A stretch of 64,000 bases of DNA from Anthoceros angustus. Taxonomy: Eukaryota; Streptophyta; Anthocerotopsida; Anthocerotales; Anthocerotaceae. The notes beneath the pieces were generated by a model, which was not told the origin of the DNA, searched no databases, and was given only the letters and a program-made list of their open reading frames with translations. Numbering within the stretch: position 1 is the first letter of the stretch; each line of letters opens with the position of its first letter. A program made the position numbers and the translations under genes. The stretch covers positions 186,001 through 250,000 of the forward strand of contig MU008179.1 in the NCBI GenBank assembly GCA_010909165.1, in the 5' to 3' direction. Shown in pieces: positions 47,466-57,540 of the stretch.

Positions 47466-49742
47466 GAGCGGAGGATATGGTTGCCGATGGCGACCTTTTA
47501 CATGCGATCCAGATGCGATGCGGGCGGAGAGGATCGCAAGAAGAACTCGTGCGAGCGTTTAACCGGATGTCCGGTGCTCGACGCGAGCAGCGGCGAGGCG
47601 GCCGTGTGCCACCACGAGGCGGCACAGAACATCCATCCGGACTTCTTGGATCACCCAGTGGCGGCGCATCGCGAAGATGTACCTCGGCGCATTTGGGCGG
47701 CCGCGGATAACACCGGACGCCTGCGGCGACAAGGTCGGCCCTCCGGCGGATCTTTGTGGCGGGTCGAATACTATCGAGAATGTGCTAGCGGGAACCGGGC
47801 AAGACTACGATGTGGAGAGTGTTGCGAGTCTCGGACTTTGGTGAGAAGATCCACATTGTTGATTTTGGGCTTGGCTTGGAAACAATATCGCCTTGGTGAT
47901 GGCGGAGTTACCGACTTGGAGTCGTCAAGAGCTAATGTGGTCCGTGGTCCCGGATCTTTGTTTGGTGATTGTGATGCCATCCGTTGGAGTTGCGAGATGA
48001 TGCCTCGCGCACATCCGCCAAAAAAGGGTGAACGAGCTGCTGCAGCGTTGCCAAGCGTACCTCCGGCGAGCTAGAATGGATTTGGTCTTAGAGAAGCATT
48101 GTTCAGGCCAAGTTGTGCGATTTAAAGCGGCATTGTTGTGACAAAAATGTTTAGGCGTGTTGGCCATTCAAATTGAAGGTGATTCGTGTAGCATTCTTCC
48201 GCATGACAAAAGGAGAGCAGGGCGCATTTGCAAGACCATCGGATCGATCGAAGGCGAAGAGGAGTTGTTGCCCATAGTATGGATAAACCGGATTCCACAT
48301 GGGAAGAAAGCGGTGTGTGTGAGGGCTTTCATCGGGTTTTACGCATTGGGTCACTAAGATACAAGAATGCGCAAACCGGTAGTGAAAAATGTTAGATGGA
48401 CCGTAGGCTACGGTCTCATAAAGCAAACGCCATATGGATTACACATCATGTGGATGGGCGTTTTCTTCAAAGGTCGGAAAGGCGCGGGAAGTCTTCAACT
48501 TGCCGACTGCATAAAAGAGGAGATCTTCATTGAGTATGCCGAGCAGCGAAACGGTCGATGTGCTCCCACGTTTATTCTGACTACTTTTGCAAGCTTTGGA
48601 TGAAGTATTTCCGGTTTAAAATACCACGGTGCAAGGTTTTCGATCTGTCGGTGCGATGACCTAAAGAGGAAAATAAAAGACGCGGTCGGACCACGTACAA
48701 GGTGAGATGGCGGTCCTTATTCCAGTGTCACCGGATGTCCCCGAACTTTGGCGCAACCCCATGGCCTCATACCCTTTTCTTGCGAATGAAGGCGGGGCTT
48801 GAAACAAACCGTGTGCACATTCTTGGCCTATTGTTGCGTGTGCAGACAAGAATGTGGGTACTCGAGACTCCACGAGAACAACAACGAAGGAGGCGAAAAT
48901 GCGCGGCACCGGCACAAGTGCTTGGGCGGCTAAGTTCATTGGTATTGCCATAGATGGTATGGACCAAAAAAGCGAGTTGCCCCATTCAGATTGCCAAACG
49001 GTTGATTCGGAGCCCTTGTCGGGCTTCACGTTCTAGGTGTCTGGTGTTCAACTACTTGGTGCGCACAGTGTATTTGAGTTTCGAATGTGAGAAATGATCC
49101 GAAGCTGGCCGTGATTGACATGTTATCAATACAGGAGGGCCGCTCCCCTATTCTATACTTGCGGATGGACAACACTGCTCAAAACAAGAATCGAGGTATT
49201 GGCATATCATCCATGCTTGTGGCGAAAGGTATCTTCAAAAATCAAGGTGGGGTTTCTTCTTGTTGGCCATACCCACGATCGATTGACCAAATGTTTTCGA
49301 GGTTCTCGGTTGTGCTAGGGTTGAAGGATGCTTTCACTGCGAAATGATAGGGTTCTTTGGAGCGGGCGTACACCCCATCACCATGATTCACATCTTGAAG
49401 GAGGTGCGGACTTCAAGACCTATCTATGGCCGAAGGGGATCGTCGCAACGTATGACTTGCATAATCACGATTTTCAACACGGTTCAAAATAACAAGGAGA
49501 AGGCGCTATCGGAGAGGACGTGGATGCTAAGATGCAAGGAGTTTTCAAGTTCGATCCGTCACCGGAGGGTGGTGTGCGCTATTACGTTCGGTGCCACCAC
49601 GGGTGATTGTGGCGCTCCATTGTTGCCGTTGGTCCCATCACATGCCCAAGGTAAAGGAAAGGGACATGCAAAGCGGAAGGATGCCCCGATGTCCGTGTCG
49701 ATCGATAGTCTCAAGGCGGTGGCGTGGCGGCGGAGTCCATGA
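47466..49742 (+). pseudogene. Element D copy 3: DUF7869-type transposase-like protein
   Basis: The longest version of the plus-strand gene. Landmarks: LLILGLAWKQYRLGDGG; EEIFIEYAEQRNGRCAP; KFIGIAIDGMDQKSELPHSD (48,930-48,990); YLRMDNTAQNKNRGIGISSM (49,155-49,215); VGHTHDR in one frame and SIDQMFSRFSVVLGLKDAF in the next (49,255-49,340); IHILKEV; NTVQNNKEKAL (49,480-49,505). These are the core motifs of DUF7869-type proteins in the right order. At least four frameshifts separate them. Its neighbour on the opposite strand, in complete copies of the element, is the methyltransferase-bearing arm. Confidence 0.75.
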
Positions 49743-51343
49743 AGTAAAAGCGGGCCTAGAACGCAGGCGACATATGAATGTGGAGCAACTATCATGGTGG
49801 GATACGTTGGGATGAGCAGTGTAATAGCAGAGACTAGCGGTGGCATTCCATTCCCGTTGGAGCAGAATGGTCTTGGTACACTCGCGATGAAGAAAACGAG
49901 GTACCACTGTAGACCCTCCGGACTCAACTTTGGTTGATCATCCCGGAGACGGATTTTTGGACATGGTCGGAGGTGTACAGGGCACATCAGTGCGGAGGGA
50001 GGGCAAGGCGAGGCTCGGTCGAGGTTGTGTGAAGGAGATTGAGGAGGGAATGATGGTTGCTGTCAAGCGGATGATCCAGGCGGACCATTCGCTCGCAAAA
50101 GTGGTGGAGGTGGACCATGATCTTGGGGTCCCTTTCATGATAGTTCATTGGTGGCGGACGAGAACAATGATGCATTCGAGGAAGGTACATGGAGGAGTTT
50201 GTGATCTGGCGCCCACCGGTCGAGGGAAAAAGTGCGGCGATCAAAGAATGGAGGCGAGGCGTCGGGAGAAGCATTTGCAAAGCCTCAACTTCCGAGACAA
50301 ATGTGCTGGCCTATGATTTCATGACAAGGAACAAGGCGTTGCAGAGGGCGACAATGAAGCGATAAAGACCAAAGTCTTTGAGTTGCGTCGAGCCGGTGAT
50401 GAACCGGAGAGCTTCCGGTGACACGAATGTCATGCCCCGACATGATTGACTCGGAAGACCTCGACAATGTGGAATCAACGGATGAGTCCACGACGTGGTG
50501 GTGGACCGGTGGATGGTCCGGACTGGAGAGGAGCCGGACGGTAGGCAACCTAATATTGTCAACTTTCCAGTTCCTTGTACCGGGGCGTTATGTCCCCCGG
50601 GCTTGAATGCGTGGATTGTTTTCGTCTTTTCGTGGAAAGGTTTAACGACTTGCCATCGGCATCATCTCTGTTGTAGGAAGTTGGTGTGATAATGTCCGGA
50701 GCATGTAACGGCGACTATGTCGAAACCAGATCCAATGTGGTGCTCTAATTTTCTAACAATGTTCGGTGGTTTTGTCCAGGTTGAGAGTAGCAGCGAGGTT
50801 TCAATGGTGATCATGCAGGTCATCTATGTTCTGACCTTGCGGTGTGGCAAGTGTTCCCCGGAGGATGGTCACAGGATGTCCGTGGCAAAGGTATGTATGC
50901 CGCAGCAAGTGCGCCAATGTTTGTTTTCGGTTCTAGTTAGGACCGCCTAATGACTATGGGGTGGAACGGACGGGGTCGATCTCAGGCGGTGGCGATTCGG
51001 TGACAGGGCACATCAGTGCGGAGGGAGGGCAAGGCGAGGCTCGGTCGGAGGTTGTGTGAAGGAGATTGAGGAGGGAATGATGGTTGCTGTCAAGCGGATG
51101 ATCCAGGAGGGACCATTACGGCTCGCAAAAGTGGTGGAGGTGGACCATGATGCTGGGGTCCCTTTCATGATAGTTCATTGGTGGCGGACAATGATGCATT
51201 CGAGGAAGGTACATGGAGGAGTTTGTGATCTGAGCCCACGGTCGAGGGAAAAAGTGCGATCAAAGAATGGAGGCGAGGCGTCGGGAGAAGCATTTGCAAA
51301 GCCTCAACTTCCCGAGACAAATGTGCTGGCCTATGATTTGTGA
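49743..51343 (+). pseudogene. C-terminal VHWWR module of the D transposase-like protein, two copies
   Basis: Downstream of the DUF7869 core the plus strand reads MVAVKRMIQ, LAKVVEVDHDLGVPFMIVHW continuing to WR, then a segment ending TNVLAYDL. It is repeated at 51,056-51,343. The pattern (W/L)xAKVVEVDxxxGxFxVHWWRP resembles small SH3- or chromo-like beta-barrel modules found at the end of DUF7869 proteins, which could recognise chromatin. The function is inferred. The second copy is due to a 1.0 kb tandem duplication. Confidence 0.5.
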
Positions 51344-52013
51344 CAAGGAACAAGGCGTTGCGAGGGCGACAATGAAGGCGATAAAGACCAAAGTCTTTGA
51401 GTTGCGTCGAGCCGGTGATGAACGGCGAGACTTCCGCCGGTGACACGAATGTCATGCCCAAGACATGATTGACTCGGAAGACCTCGACAATGTGGAATCA
51501 GCGGATGAGTCCACGACGTGGTGGTGGACCGGTGGATGGTCCGGACTGGAGAGAGGAGCCGACGGTAGCAACCTAATATTGTCAACTTTCCAGTTCCTTG
51601 TACCAGAGTTATGTCCCTCGGGCTTGAATGCGATGGATTGTTTTCGTCTTTTCGTGGAAAGGTTTAACTTGCCATCGGCATCATCTCTGTTGTAGTTGGC
51701 GTGTGATAATGTCCGGAGCATGTAACGGCGACTATGTCGAAACCGATCCCAACAATGTGGTGCTCTAATTTTCTAACAATGTTACGGTGGTTTTGTCCGA
51801 TTGAGAGTAGCGGCGAGGTTTCAATGGTGATCATGCAGTCATCTATGTTCGACCTTGCGGTGTGGCAAGTGTTCCCCGGAGGATGGTCACGACAGGATGT
51901 CCGGCGTATGCCGCAAAGCAAGTGCGCCAATGTTTGTTTTCGGTTCTAGTTAGGGACCGCCCCCATGACTATGGGGTGGAACGGACGGGGTCGATCTCGG
52001 TGGCGATTCGGTG
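49977..52013. repeat. 1.02 kb tandem duplication
   Basis: ACAGGGC occurs at 49,977, 51,003 and 52,014 and marks units of 1,026 and 1,011 bp. Both carry GCTCGGTCGGAGGTTGTG-like sequence, the VHWWR-coding segment, ACGTGGTGGTGGACCGGTGG and GGGTGGAACGGACGGGGTCG. Differences are mainly short indels. Confidence 0.9.
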
Positions 52014-53853
52014 ACAGGGCGCAGTAAAAGCGGTGAGTACACGAAGGCGGGCTCAAAAGCAGCGTCTTCCTCCACTGCTTCCACCGTGAGGTTGTCTTCC
52101 ACCTCCTTTGTGGTTTGTGCACGCCGCTCATCCCTCCTCTGGCGGAGCCGTCCTCACGCCATGCTCCTCCACCTCCTTCCGACCTCGTGCGGGTTTTTTG
52201 CCTTGTTCCCCCTCCTCCTTACGTCCCATCCATCCAACCTTCCTTGAACTAACCTTCATTTGTTTGCATACGGATGAGGACTCGCAGGTGGCTACGAGTC
52301 ACCACCTCGTATCACAAGGGAGGATGTGGAGGCAAAGCGAGGCCGGCGGAGAAGGATGGAAGTTGCCCATCCAGGACTTGTGTGGAGGCCATTTGGGTCT
52401 CCACAGGCGTGGGCGGGGAAAAAGCATGGTATGGCCATCTCCTTCCATGCAGAGGGTGGCGGTGGCATCGTAGATTTTCCAGATCTTTGCGGTAGGAAAA
52501 AGCCAAGGGGCTGGAAGAGGACTATAGGATAGCGAAGGAGGGGTTCCGGAGGCGAAGGGTGCAGCAACTCCAGCCAGTCGCAGAGGAAGGAGGGTGAAGG
52601 AAGAGCACGAGGACTGTCCGGTCCGCAATTGTTTAGAGCTTCCCTTGACCTTGCTGCCGTGAGTCCATGCACAAGCTTACGCGAATGAAGGTTGCTGCGG
52701 AGGAGGCTGCCGGAGCGGGAGCTGGGTGGAAGTGAAGGAGGAGGCGGTAAGCACTTACCTCTACCTTTTCGCTTGAGAGTTGAGCATGGTTGTCGTGCAC
52801 TAACGGGCTGTTCATTGTGGCGAGACAGTGATGGGGACACCCTTGGCAAAGCGGAGAACCTTGGAGATAGGAGCGTGAAGTGGGTTACCTAGGTTTTTTG
52901 CAAGCGATCAGAGACTAGAAGCGGGGCGGGAGGGGAAGAAAGGGAGGGAGAGGGGTTGGATGCTTTAGCTTTCTCGTGGCTTCACCGGGTCGAGTTGGGG
53001 GCGCAATCACATGATTTTGTGTATGTCAAGTTTTAGCGTCGATGTGCAAGCCATATGCGCGCCAGTGTGAAGCGGAAGCGGGGTTTGAGTTTGGGGAATG
53101 CGATTCGGGAATGTTTTGTCCGTCCGGACGGTGGCTATGAGCCAACGGTCAATGTCACATGGACTAGAGGAGGCGGTTACATGTGAACTACACCATATCG
53201 GTTTTCCAATACTTTATTAGCGAAATGTATTCATCAAGATATACTTTGTACCTTGGGGATGTATATTTGAATAATATTATTCCATGTATTTTACATGAAT
53301 AACCCTAAGGCCCACAAACAGTGAGCCGCTAGTGATGCATTCATCAATTGTGTAACATGACGGTCTACACTTTTCCATATGCCGGTTTGTAAAGGTAGCT
53401 TTGGTCGTAATGTATCCCAAAAGTGACAGATTGAAATAAAGCCTAAATAAATGTTCTAGTCACGCCATAAATTTATAAGGATCTCTACTTTTCTCCCGAA
53501 TGCCTCTTTTGTTTAACCATGAGACATCGAGGTGTGGAAATATTGCCAATAAATTTCAAGTTTTGATGAAGTGGAATGGGTTTGGGTGTCTTGTCGTTGT
53601 ATTTTTAGCGGCCGTTTCCCACAAACCCTCAAAATCAACGTTCGAGTTTTCTTAAGTGCAAATTTTGATGACATATTTGGCGATCTCGGAAAGTGGAGTG
53701 TGTCACTAGCCCTAAGGAGACCTTGTTAGCATGGATAGGCCACAGTCTTGTATGGTTCTGTTCATGCGCTCTGCTCTGGTCACTGGGATGTGTGTGGGTG
53801 ATGACACACTGCTGATCCGTGGTCTCTGCATGTAGGCCCGGTGAGAGTTGAAC
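52014..53853. other. Probable right end of element D and flank; no gene recognised
   Basis: GC-rich sequence to about 53,180 has overlapping open frames on both strands (for example 52,292-52,849 minus, 185 codons) with no recognisable domain and proline/serine-rich composition typical of chance frames. From about 53,190 the sequence becomes AT-rich. I could not find a terminal inverted repeat or a target duplication, so the right end of D is not fixed. Confidence 0.4.
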
Positions 53854-54519
53854 TCACCTCGCCATCATATGTATGGAGAGTAGCTTGTCTCCAGTTTGCT
53901 TTTCTGCCCAATTTTTGTAATCCTTCAGGCAGGTTAAGGTCTGTGCCTTGTGTTTTAACAAGTATATAACTGTAAATCTGGAGAAGTCATCTATGACTGG
54001 CATAAAGTAGAGGTGGCCAGAGAGGGATCTCTTAAAAGGGCCACATAGGTCTGTGTGTATTAATTGCAGTCTTCTGGTTGCTCTTGTTGTAGACCCTTTA
54101 GGAAAGGGAGAGCGATGACTTTTGCCAAGAGAGCAAGCCTCACAGATGCCAAATTCCTCAACTTCGGTGAGTGGGATACCGTTGACTGCTTGTGTAGATA
54201 ACATATCCTTCATTCGCTGCATATGCATGTGCCCAAGTCGGGCATGCCATAAATAAGGCCCGACACAAGGCTGGTTGATGCAGAGAGAAGAGTAATTAGC
54301 AGCTTGAGGGGTGGTGACGTTGAGGTGGTATAGGTTGTCAGCCTTCAAGTCCCCCGTGGCTATTAGATCCCCTTCTGGGGTCTCGATAATCTGATGACCA
54401 TCACCGGCACATAGCATCCGGATTGATCCACCTTGGGGATGAAATAATTCTTGGTCAAGCTGTAATGGTAACACGTCTGATATCTGTAGTGTCGAGTTGG
54501 GCTTGGTGTGCAGGTCCAC
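53854..54519 (-). pseudogene. Copia C integrase, C-terminally truncated
   Basis: A 221-codon minus-strand frame. It includes LYHLN, then YLWHARLGHMHMQRMKDML (HH), then FGICEACSLGKSHRSPFP (CC), giving an intact HHCC zinc-binding domain. RLQLIHTDLCGPFKRSLSGH supplies the first catalytic Asp, followed by YFMPVIDDFSRFTVIYLLKH. It stops at DKLLSIHMMAR, just before the region of the second catalytic Asp. Its role would be integration of cDNA; truncation rules this out. Confidence 0.9.
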
Positions 54520-54598
54520 TGTCCCATGGCCTGATATGGTGTGTTTGGAATCATCCCCAAGGCTAACGAAGTGTGGGGATGCTTCAGGTTGTATGTGG

Positions 54599-55627
54599 CT
54601 AAAATATTACGTATGGGGTGTCATGTGTCATGCTGGAGTCTATGTACCACGTGTGTGAGCCTTGGGCTGCTAGGCAGGAGGCTACTAAGGCTGAGCCGTT
54701 GGAGGGTGAGGAAGGCGAGCTGTAGCTAGTTAGGAAGGCCCTCGAGTGGCGTTTTATTGTCAAGGCTAATGGCCCTGTGGGTGGTAGGTATCTTTGATTG
54801 TTGTTGTTAACCATCCTTTTTCTGCACTCTTCGTAGATGTGCCCGGGTATTTTGCAGTAACCACATATTTTCTTCCATTTGAGATTGTATGTGCCTCTGC
54901 CCTTGTTTAAAGCACCTCTTCCTCGAAAGGATTGTCCTCTGAATGGGGGCCTGCCTCTGCCCCTTGATCTGCCGCGACCCGAAAAGAAGGCATTTGAGGT
55001 CTCTGTATGGAATGATGTAGCTGCCACTTTCCTGCGAGCTTCCTCTGTGAGCATGGAGCTTATGACCTTGTTGACTGTGAGTGGGGATACGCCTTGCAGG
55101 GACTGTACTATGGATACCCATGATTCGGGTAAGGTAGTCAAGAGGATCGCTGCTGAGAGGTCCTCGGTCATGGAGAAGCCAGTCGCTAAGAATTTTGCGG
55201 TCCAGCTGCGGAACATCATCACGTGGTGGTCAACTTGGTCTCCCTCGGCCATTCGAAGGCCGAAATAATTCTTCAAGGTATGCACAGTGTGCATAATATC
55301 GCTGGCTGCGTACATTTCGTGCAGCTGCTTCCATGCTTAGGCTAATGTTTCAGCTCCTTCGATTTGCTGAACGTTGCTATGTCGCAATGACTGCATAATT
55401 ACATTTTTGGCCTGTTGGTTCTTTTCATCCCATGCTTCCTTTTCTGCTGAAGTGGCAAATGAGCCTGGGTGTGGAGTGACCACTGGAGGAGTGCCGACGC
55501 CCCCAACGTAAGCCCATAGCTTTCTCTCCATCAAGATGTTGGTAATTTGAAACTTCCATACTGCGAAGTTATGTTGTTGGCCGTCGAAATGGTCTTCCTT
55601 GGACAAGGAGATCGTGGAGGTAGACAT
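54599..55627 (-). pseudogene. Copia C gag and protease start, one in-frame stop
   Basis: The minus-strand frame starts MSTSTISLSKEDHFDGQQHN and carries WKFQITNILMERKLWAYVGG, typical of copia gag. A single TAA near 55,337 interrupts it, after which the same frame continues with WKQLHEMYAASDIMHTVHTL, LATGFSMTEDLSAAILLTTL, an RG-rich stretch (GRGRSRGRGRPP) and a CCHC knuckle CGYCKIPGHIYEEC. It ends in HTWYIDSSMTHDT, the protease active site region where the family has D-S-G/A-x-x-H, here changed to DSS. The integrase part is in another frame. Confidence 0.9.
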
Positions 55628-55650
55628 GTTGGGAGCAATTTTATTTGTGG

Positions 55651-56192
55651 CTACAGGCGAATAGTTGTGTGCCTGAAGATGTGTTCTATTTCTAGTCTCA
55701 TTGTGATAGAGATTAAGTATGTTTTGGTCGTCATTGTGCCTGGTTCTGCAGGGTTGTAATCAAGGGCTGTGAGTTTCTGAAGGATATCTTGCTGGATTGA
55801 CTGGATTTCTTGTTCTGAAGGTATGCTAATTAGGTTGTGCTGTCTACATATACTTGATATGTGTGCTGCAATTTTGTCTTTTATGTGTGGGATAGAAAGA
55901 TGCGATGTGATTTGGAATTGTAAATTGTAATCATGGATCGTCATGTCGTGAACAAAAAGGGTACTTGGATGTATTCCCAATCGTATTCAAGTGGGTCAAG
56001 AAAACCACGCAATAGTAGCTCCTCTCCGGTTAATAGGAGTACGGAGCATACGCGGAACCAGGCGTAGTGCAGCAGGTTCTCATTGGCTTCTTTTAGAGAT
56101 GTTTGCTCTCTTTGGATTCTGGCAATTTCTAATTGTGCTGCCAGTCTGTTGGTCCTTGCTTGTAGACGTCGGCGTCTCTGTTGGCCTGGCAT
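55651..56192 (-). pseudogene. Two overlapping small frames between PBS and gag of copia C
   Basis: Minus-strand frames of 83 codons (55,941-56,192) and 109 codons (55,651-55,980) overlap by 40 bp. The first starts MPGQQRRRRLQARTNRLAAQ and is basic then coiled-coil-like; the second includes IKDKIAAHISSICRQHNLIS and EQEIQSIQQDILQKLTALDY. They lie where copia elements normally have an untranslated leader. I do not recognise the product; it may be one protein split by a frameshift, acquired or lineage-specific. Confidence 0.5.
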
Positions 56193-56218
56193 TGCTCATT
56201 AGGGAAGGCAGTTCGCCT

Positions 56219-56230
56219 GCTCTGATACCA
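56219..56230 (-). promoter_or_regulatory. Copia C primer-binding site
   Basis: The minus strand carries TGGTATCAGAGC directly after the LTR end, the standard initiator methionine tRNA-primed PBS of plant copia elements. Confidence 0.9.
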
Positions 56231-56470
56231 TGTGAATGGAGCAAGAGGCAAGAGCGATGGATGTTCAGGCGGTAGATTTTGCATTAGATTGAAGCGTAGA
56301 AGGTTTGCACCTTTGTGCAGAGTCAAGCGTCATGAGCGAAATGCTGTGTGGTTGTAGTTTCACTTATGCTCGTTGGTATCCTGACCTAGGATGAACCGTG
56401 CCCTAGTAGGCCTTAATACTATTAATAATAATAAACAGGAGATCCTCTTTACGTTGCACTGTTCCACCGG
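56231..56470 (-). repeat. Copia C 5' LTR
   Basis: Begins TGTGAATGGAGCAAGAGG on the plus strand next to the PBS. On the minus strand it includes TTATTATTATTAATAGTATT near 56,420-56,445, a TATA-like tract for element transcription. The outer edge near 56,470 is approximate because no second LTR is present to compare. Confidence 0.65.
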
Positions 56471-56474
56471 GTAG

Positions 56475-56743
56475 ATGACCCGGAATCATTTCACCAAAAA
56501 GCTCACGCCACCTCATGGAGAAACTTTTCACCGGACATTCCCATTCCCGGTCACAAGCCTACTGCCTCTCGAGGCTTCGTTCTTCGCCAAAAGATGCACA
56601 CCTTGGAATCAGGCAGGGTGTAGTAGTTCCTCGACAATCCGTTATCCCACCAATTTGAGTCCTGAAATGCAACGCTCCAGGCTCCAATCAATCGGACTCG
56701 CATGGGCTCAACGTCCAAGTCCTCCCTGGCTTGCAAGGTTGAG
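56475..56743 (-). other. Unidentified sequence fused to the U6 relic
   Basis: On the minus strand this follows the U6 T-run directly and includes a 76-codon open frame (56,551-56,781, starting inside the U6 part) ending near CIFWRRTKPREAVGL. No family is recognised. Its position after the U6 3' end suggests a chimeric retrocopy. Confidence 0.4.
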
Positions 56744-56820
56744 AAAAAAATTTGGACCATTTCTCGATTACTGCGTGTCATCCTTGCGCAGGGCCATGCT
56801 AATCTTCTTTTAATTTTATC
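56744..56820 (-). pseudogene. U6: U6 snRNA pseudogene, 5' truncated and internally deleted
   Basis: The minus strand reads AGAAGATTAGCATGGCCCTG, then CGCAAGGATGACACGCAGTA, then ATCGAGAAATGGTCCAAATT with a T-run. This is the conserved 3' two-thirds of U6. One C of the CCCC run is missing. A GATAAAATT block precedes it, but the segment with the ACAGAG box between the two is deleted and the 5' stem-loop is absent. U6 is the catalytic core snRNA of the spliceosome; without ACAGAG it cannot function. No upstream U6 promoter elements (USE plus TATA) are visible. Confidence 0.9.
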
Positions 56821-57540
56821 AACAACAAAAACAACTTGATTTAATGTCTACTAGGTAGAAAAATTACCATGGGATAGAACTTGTATAAATTGGATGAAGG
56901 AGGGTGTACACATAAGTACGTCTGAACTAGAGAAACAGAAATAGGGAGAATAAGAGGTGGAGGATTGACAAGAAAGTTATAGGGGGCAAAGCAAGGACAG
57001 CCTGTGATAAAGCATCTCAGAAAGACATAGAGCAGAGAGCTTGGGAATATGAAAAAAAAGCGCTGCAAGGAAAAACCTGCACACTCAAGAAGGAAGGATA
57101 GAGTATTCGGCCCGGATGTCGTTAAAAGCAGGGAAATAAAATAAACAGTGCATTTCGCATTAGGTGTGAGAAGAACAGAGCCTGCAAATGCGACCTTCCC
57201 GAGAAGGGGCTGTCTCAACCCGGAGCTGATGGAAGCTGACACGAAATTGACCAGTTAAAGAGAGAATCTTGAAAGACATGGGGACCTAAGGCAACGTGGC
57301 AGTTTCGGGAAGCTAGAGAGAGAGAGAGATCACAAGAAAGTGCTTCTTACAATACAGAAGCATGGTGGAAAGAGGTGTTGTAGAGGGAATAGGGTACCAA
57401 GTAAGACGAAGGTATCGAAATTTAATTGCCTTACGGATAAGGTGGTTAGAGGTAAAAGATTCCAGACCTCATCAGCGTGAAGCAGGATGGAGCGGGCGGT
57501 GGCAAGTGAGCGATCGGGAGAGAAGCCAAAACAAATGAAT
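56821..57540. other. No gene recognised; possible degraded LTR or leader sequence
   Basis: AG-rich on the plus strand with a (GA)n run near 57,318-57,330. A 133-codon minus-strand frame (56,841-57,242) is low-complexity and matches nothing. It may be the body of the LTR whose edge lies at 57,660. Confidence 0.4.

Larger units (their letters stand above)
28520..49515. repeat. 10.48 kb tandem duplication
   Basis: Unit 1 (about 28,520-38,999) and unit 2 (about 39,000-49,515) are collinear, with an offset of 10,481 falling to 10,479 bp. Over the first 8.6 kb the only differences I noticed are single-base changes in A runs (near 28,735, 31,625, 36,597 and 47,162). After about 37,166 the copies differ by many short indels. 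Unit 1 ends in mid-gene (CGCTATCGGGGAGT) and jumps back to GCTTGCGCACTTGTTGACC, whereas unit 2 continues into the rest of the gene. Little microhomology is visible at the joint. Confidence 0.9.
53854..56470 (-). mobile_element. Ty1/copia element C, 5' half only
   Basis: Minus-strand remnant with 5' LTR (from 56,231), an exact PBS, a small upstream frame, gag, a degraded protease site and most of integrase. It ends at about 53,854 within integrase, before the second catalytic Asp; RT, RNase H and the 3' LTR are missing. Frames are far better preserved than in copia A and B, so it is younger or under different decay. Confidence 0.85.

Noticed and set aside
52292-52849. 185-codon minus-strand frame
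   Set aside because: Low-complexity, Pro/Ser-rich and overlapped by plus-strand frames of similar quality; no domain recognised.
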